Shown here one piece after another: positions 62,657 to 64,000 of a stretch of DNA of 64,000 nucleotides. The notes below the pieces were generated by a model that worked only from the letters and a program-made list of their open reading frames with translations, did no database searches and was not told where the DNA came from. Source of the stretch: Collimonas fungivorans Ter331 (GTDB lineage Bacteria; Pseudomonadota; Gammaproteobacteria; Burkholderiales; Burkholderiaceae_D); contig NC_015856.1 of assembly GCF_000221045.1 (NCBI RefSeq), positions 1,116,001-1,180,000 of the forward strand, given 5' to 3'. Positions within the stretch are counted from its first letter, which is position 1. Each line of letters opens with the position of its first letter. A program made the translations under genes and the position numbers.

Positions 62657-63543
62657 GCGCCGCTATTGATTTATCGCGCCTGCCCGCTCCCAATGTGATC
62701 GAGCCGCTGGACTTCGAAACGATTCTGGCCGAGCAACTGGCAGATCTGCAAGAGCGAGATACAAGCTACGTCGGTTTGGTGGAATCCGATCCCGCAATGA
62801 AAATATTGCAGGTCACCGCCTACCGGGAATTAAAGGTGCGCCAGCGTATCAATGAGGCCGCCCGCGCAGTCATGCTGGCCTATGCCATGGACGAGGATCT
62901 GGATCATCTGGGCGCGTTGATGGACGTGCCGCGCCTGCAAATCACGTCGGCAAATCCAGATAAAGGCACGGACGCCGTCATGGAGTCCAACGAGGATTAC
63001 CGACGCCGTATCCAGTTAGCACCGCAAGGGCTGTCAGTAGCCGGTCCCGAGGGGGCTTATATTTTCCACGCCTTGAGCGCGGATGGGCGTGTGCGCAATG
63101 CGACAGCGACCAGCCCGTCGCCGGGCCATGTGGTCGTCACGATCTTGTCGCGTGAGGGCGACGGTACAGCTTCGCAGGAACTGATCGATATCGTTACGGC
63201 AAGGTTGTATGAGGATGGCGTGCGCCCGTTGACCGATTTCGTGGAAGTCCGGTCTGCCACGATCGATCGTTATCAAGTCCGTGCGACGCTTTATTCCTTT
63301 GCTGGTCCTGATTCGACTGTGGTTGTGGCCGAAGCGTTGAAGCGTATGCAGCAATATGCCAAGGATGCGCACCAGTTGGGCCGTGTACCGACGCTTTCCG
63401 GCATTGATGCCGCACTTGTCGTCGCGGGTGTCGAGCGCGTGAAGCTGTCTACGCCGAACAGTGATCCGGAAATCTCCAAGCTCCGAGCGCATTACTGTGA
63501 CGATATTGCGCTCGAATACGGTGGTATCTGGGGGCATGCATGA
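62653..63543 (+). CDS. J: Baseplate protein J, P2 gpJ family
   Basis: 296 aa (P2 gpJ: 302). Wedge protein with the J-like domain: LDFETILAEQLADLQERDTS, LGALMDVPRLQITSANPDKG, VMESNEDYRRRIQLAPQGLS, VAGPEGAYIFHALSADGRVR. ATGA overlaps on both sides show strict coupling W-J-I. Confidence 0.96.
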   Translation: MSAAIDLSRLPAPNVIEPLDFETILAEQLADLQERDTSYVGLVESDPAMKILQVTAYRELKVRQRINEAARAVMLAYAMDEDLDHLGALMDVPRLQITSANPDKGTDAVMESNEDYRRRIQLAPQGLSVAGPEGAYIFHALSADGRVRNATATSPSPGHVVVTILSREGDGTASQELIDIVTARLYEDGVRPLTDFVEVRSATIDRYQVRATLYSFAGPDSTVVVAEALKRMQQYAKDAHQLGRVPTLSGIDAALVVAGVERVKLSTPNSDPEISKLRAHYCDDIALEYGGIWGHA

Positions 63544-64000
63544 GCAAGCCCGTCAGATCATTATTACCCCCAAATTCTACGCCCCAGGAGCGGGCGCTGG
63601 AAGCGTCCACAGCGCGGATTTCGAATGTGACGGTGCCATTGCGCACGCTCTATCAACCAAACGTGATCCCAGTCGATCAACTGCCCTGGTTGGCTTGGCA
63701 ATTGTCGCTTGAGAGCTGGAAATCATACTGGAGCGAAGAAGTACGCCGGGCCCGAGTACGTAACGCAATGACGATCCACCGCCAAAAGGGGACCGCTAAG
63801 TCGGTGAAAGACGTAGTCGCCGCTTTCGGTGGATCCATCCTGCTGCGCGAGTGGTGGCAAAAAGCGCCGATGGGTGAGCCCCATACCTTTGACCTGGTCA
63901 TGACACTGAGCGGTGCCGGCGGCCAATCCGCAACCGCTGAATTCGTTGACGATGTGATCGCCGAGGTGAACCGCACTAAGCCCGTGCGTAGCCACTTTAC
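63540..64000 (+). CDS. I: Baseplate/tail protein I, P2 gpI family (truncated by the window edge)
   Basis: About 153 of an expected ~176 residues, running off the right edge without a stop. Family pattern: LLPPNSTPQERALEASTARI, VPLRTLYQPNVIPVDQLPWL, WLAWQLSLESWKSYWSEEVR. Start overlaps the J stop (ATGA). The tail fibre gene H should follow. Confidence 0.93.
   Translation, partial: MSKPVRSLLPPNSTPQERALEASTARISNVTVPLRTLYQPNVIPVDQLPWLAWQLSLESWKSYWSEEVRRARVRNAMTIHRQKGTAKSVKDVVAAFGGSILLREWWQKAPMGEPHTFDLVMTLSGAGGQSATAEFVDDVIAEVNRTKPVRSHF

Larger units (their letters stand above)
43637..64000 (+). mobile_element. P2-like prophage (left end to beyond the window)
   Basis: Starts at the tRNA remnant and runs off the right edge. 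Core genes in P2 order: Q and P leftward; O, N, M, L, X, lysis genes, R, S, V, W, J, I rightward, many with 4-bp ATGA overlaps. Two non-core inserts sit between attL and Q (43.85-49.25 kb) and between S and V (58.6-61.4 kb). The integrase, immunity and replication genes are not in the window. With one nonsense-bearing accessory gene but intact structural genes so far, the phage may be functional; this cannot be judged from half of it. Confidence 0.92.

Overview
The window is chromosomal DNA of a motile, GC-rich betaproteobacterium, most likely Oxalobacteraceae (Collimonas/Herbaspirillum/Janthinobacterium type). The evidence is the layout of one large flagellar and chemotaxis locus, the FlhDC master regulator, and the FliK-like/FlhB-C-like pair downstream of fliT. 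Genus-level placement is inference.

Region 1 (1-20.5 kb) is the flagellar structural locus. It holds the 3' end of flgK, flgL, a small outer-membrane barrel gene, then a minus-strand run fliR-Q-P-O-N-M-L-K-J-I-H-G-F (export apparatus, C-ring/switch, MS-ring). Divergent from it, on the plus strand, are fliE, a YcgR/PilZ brake gene, fliC behind a clear sigma-28 promoter, flaG, fliD, fliS, fliT, a second FliK-domain gene and a stand-alone FlhB C-terminal-like gene. Region 2 (20.6-33 kb) is control and behaviour: a NarL-type regulator, cheW, a methyl-accepting chemotaxis protein, a membrane histidine kinase followed by a REC-Hpt protein, flhDC, motAB, cheY, cheA, cheW, and a small gene built from the N-terminal domain of an IS5-type transposase. 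Region 3 (33-43.6 kb) holds a subtilisin-type autotransporter lipoprotein, an FtsK translocase, a TonB-dependent receptor with a repeat array upstream, and an unknown gene that appears frameshifted near its start.

Region 4 (43.6 kb to the right edge) is the left part of a P2-like prophage integrated in a tRNA gene with anticodon CAT. A 3' tRNA remnant at 43637-43684 marks the left attachment site. The phage genes follow P2 order: Q and P leftward; O, N, M, L, X, two holins, M15 endolysin, Rz/Rz1, R, S, then V, W, J, I rightward. The window ends inside gene I, so the tail fibre genes, lysogeny control and integrase are not seen. Two stretches are not P2 core. Between attL and Q (43.85-49.25 kb) are a coiled-coil membrane protein gene, a dense GGTAAC repeat array, a TIR-domain gene, and an AT-rich two-gene cassette (ParB/DGQHR-like protein plus HEPN-like protein) bounded by 41-bp inverted repeats. 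Between S and V (58.6-61.4 kb) are two membrane-protein genes, a Com-like regulator gene and an adenine methylase gene interrupted by an amber codon directly after its DPPY motif.

The most novel-looking item is the inverted-repeat-bounded ParB-like/HEPN cassette next to the TIR gene, a candidate mobile anti-phage or toxin-antitoxin module. A conserved dyad upstream of both late operons (P/O and V) is a good candidate binding site for the phage late activator.
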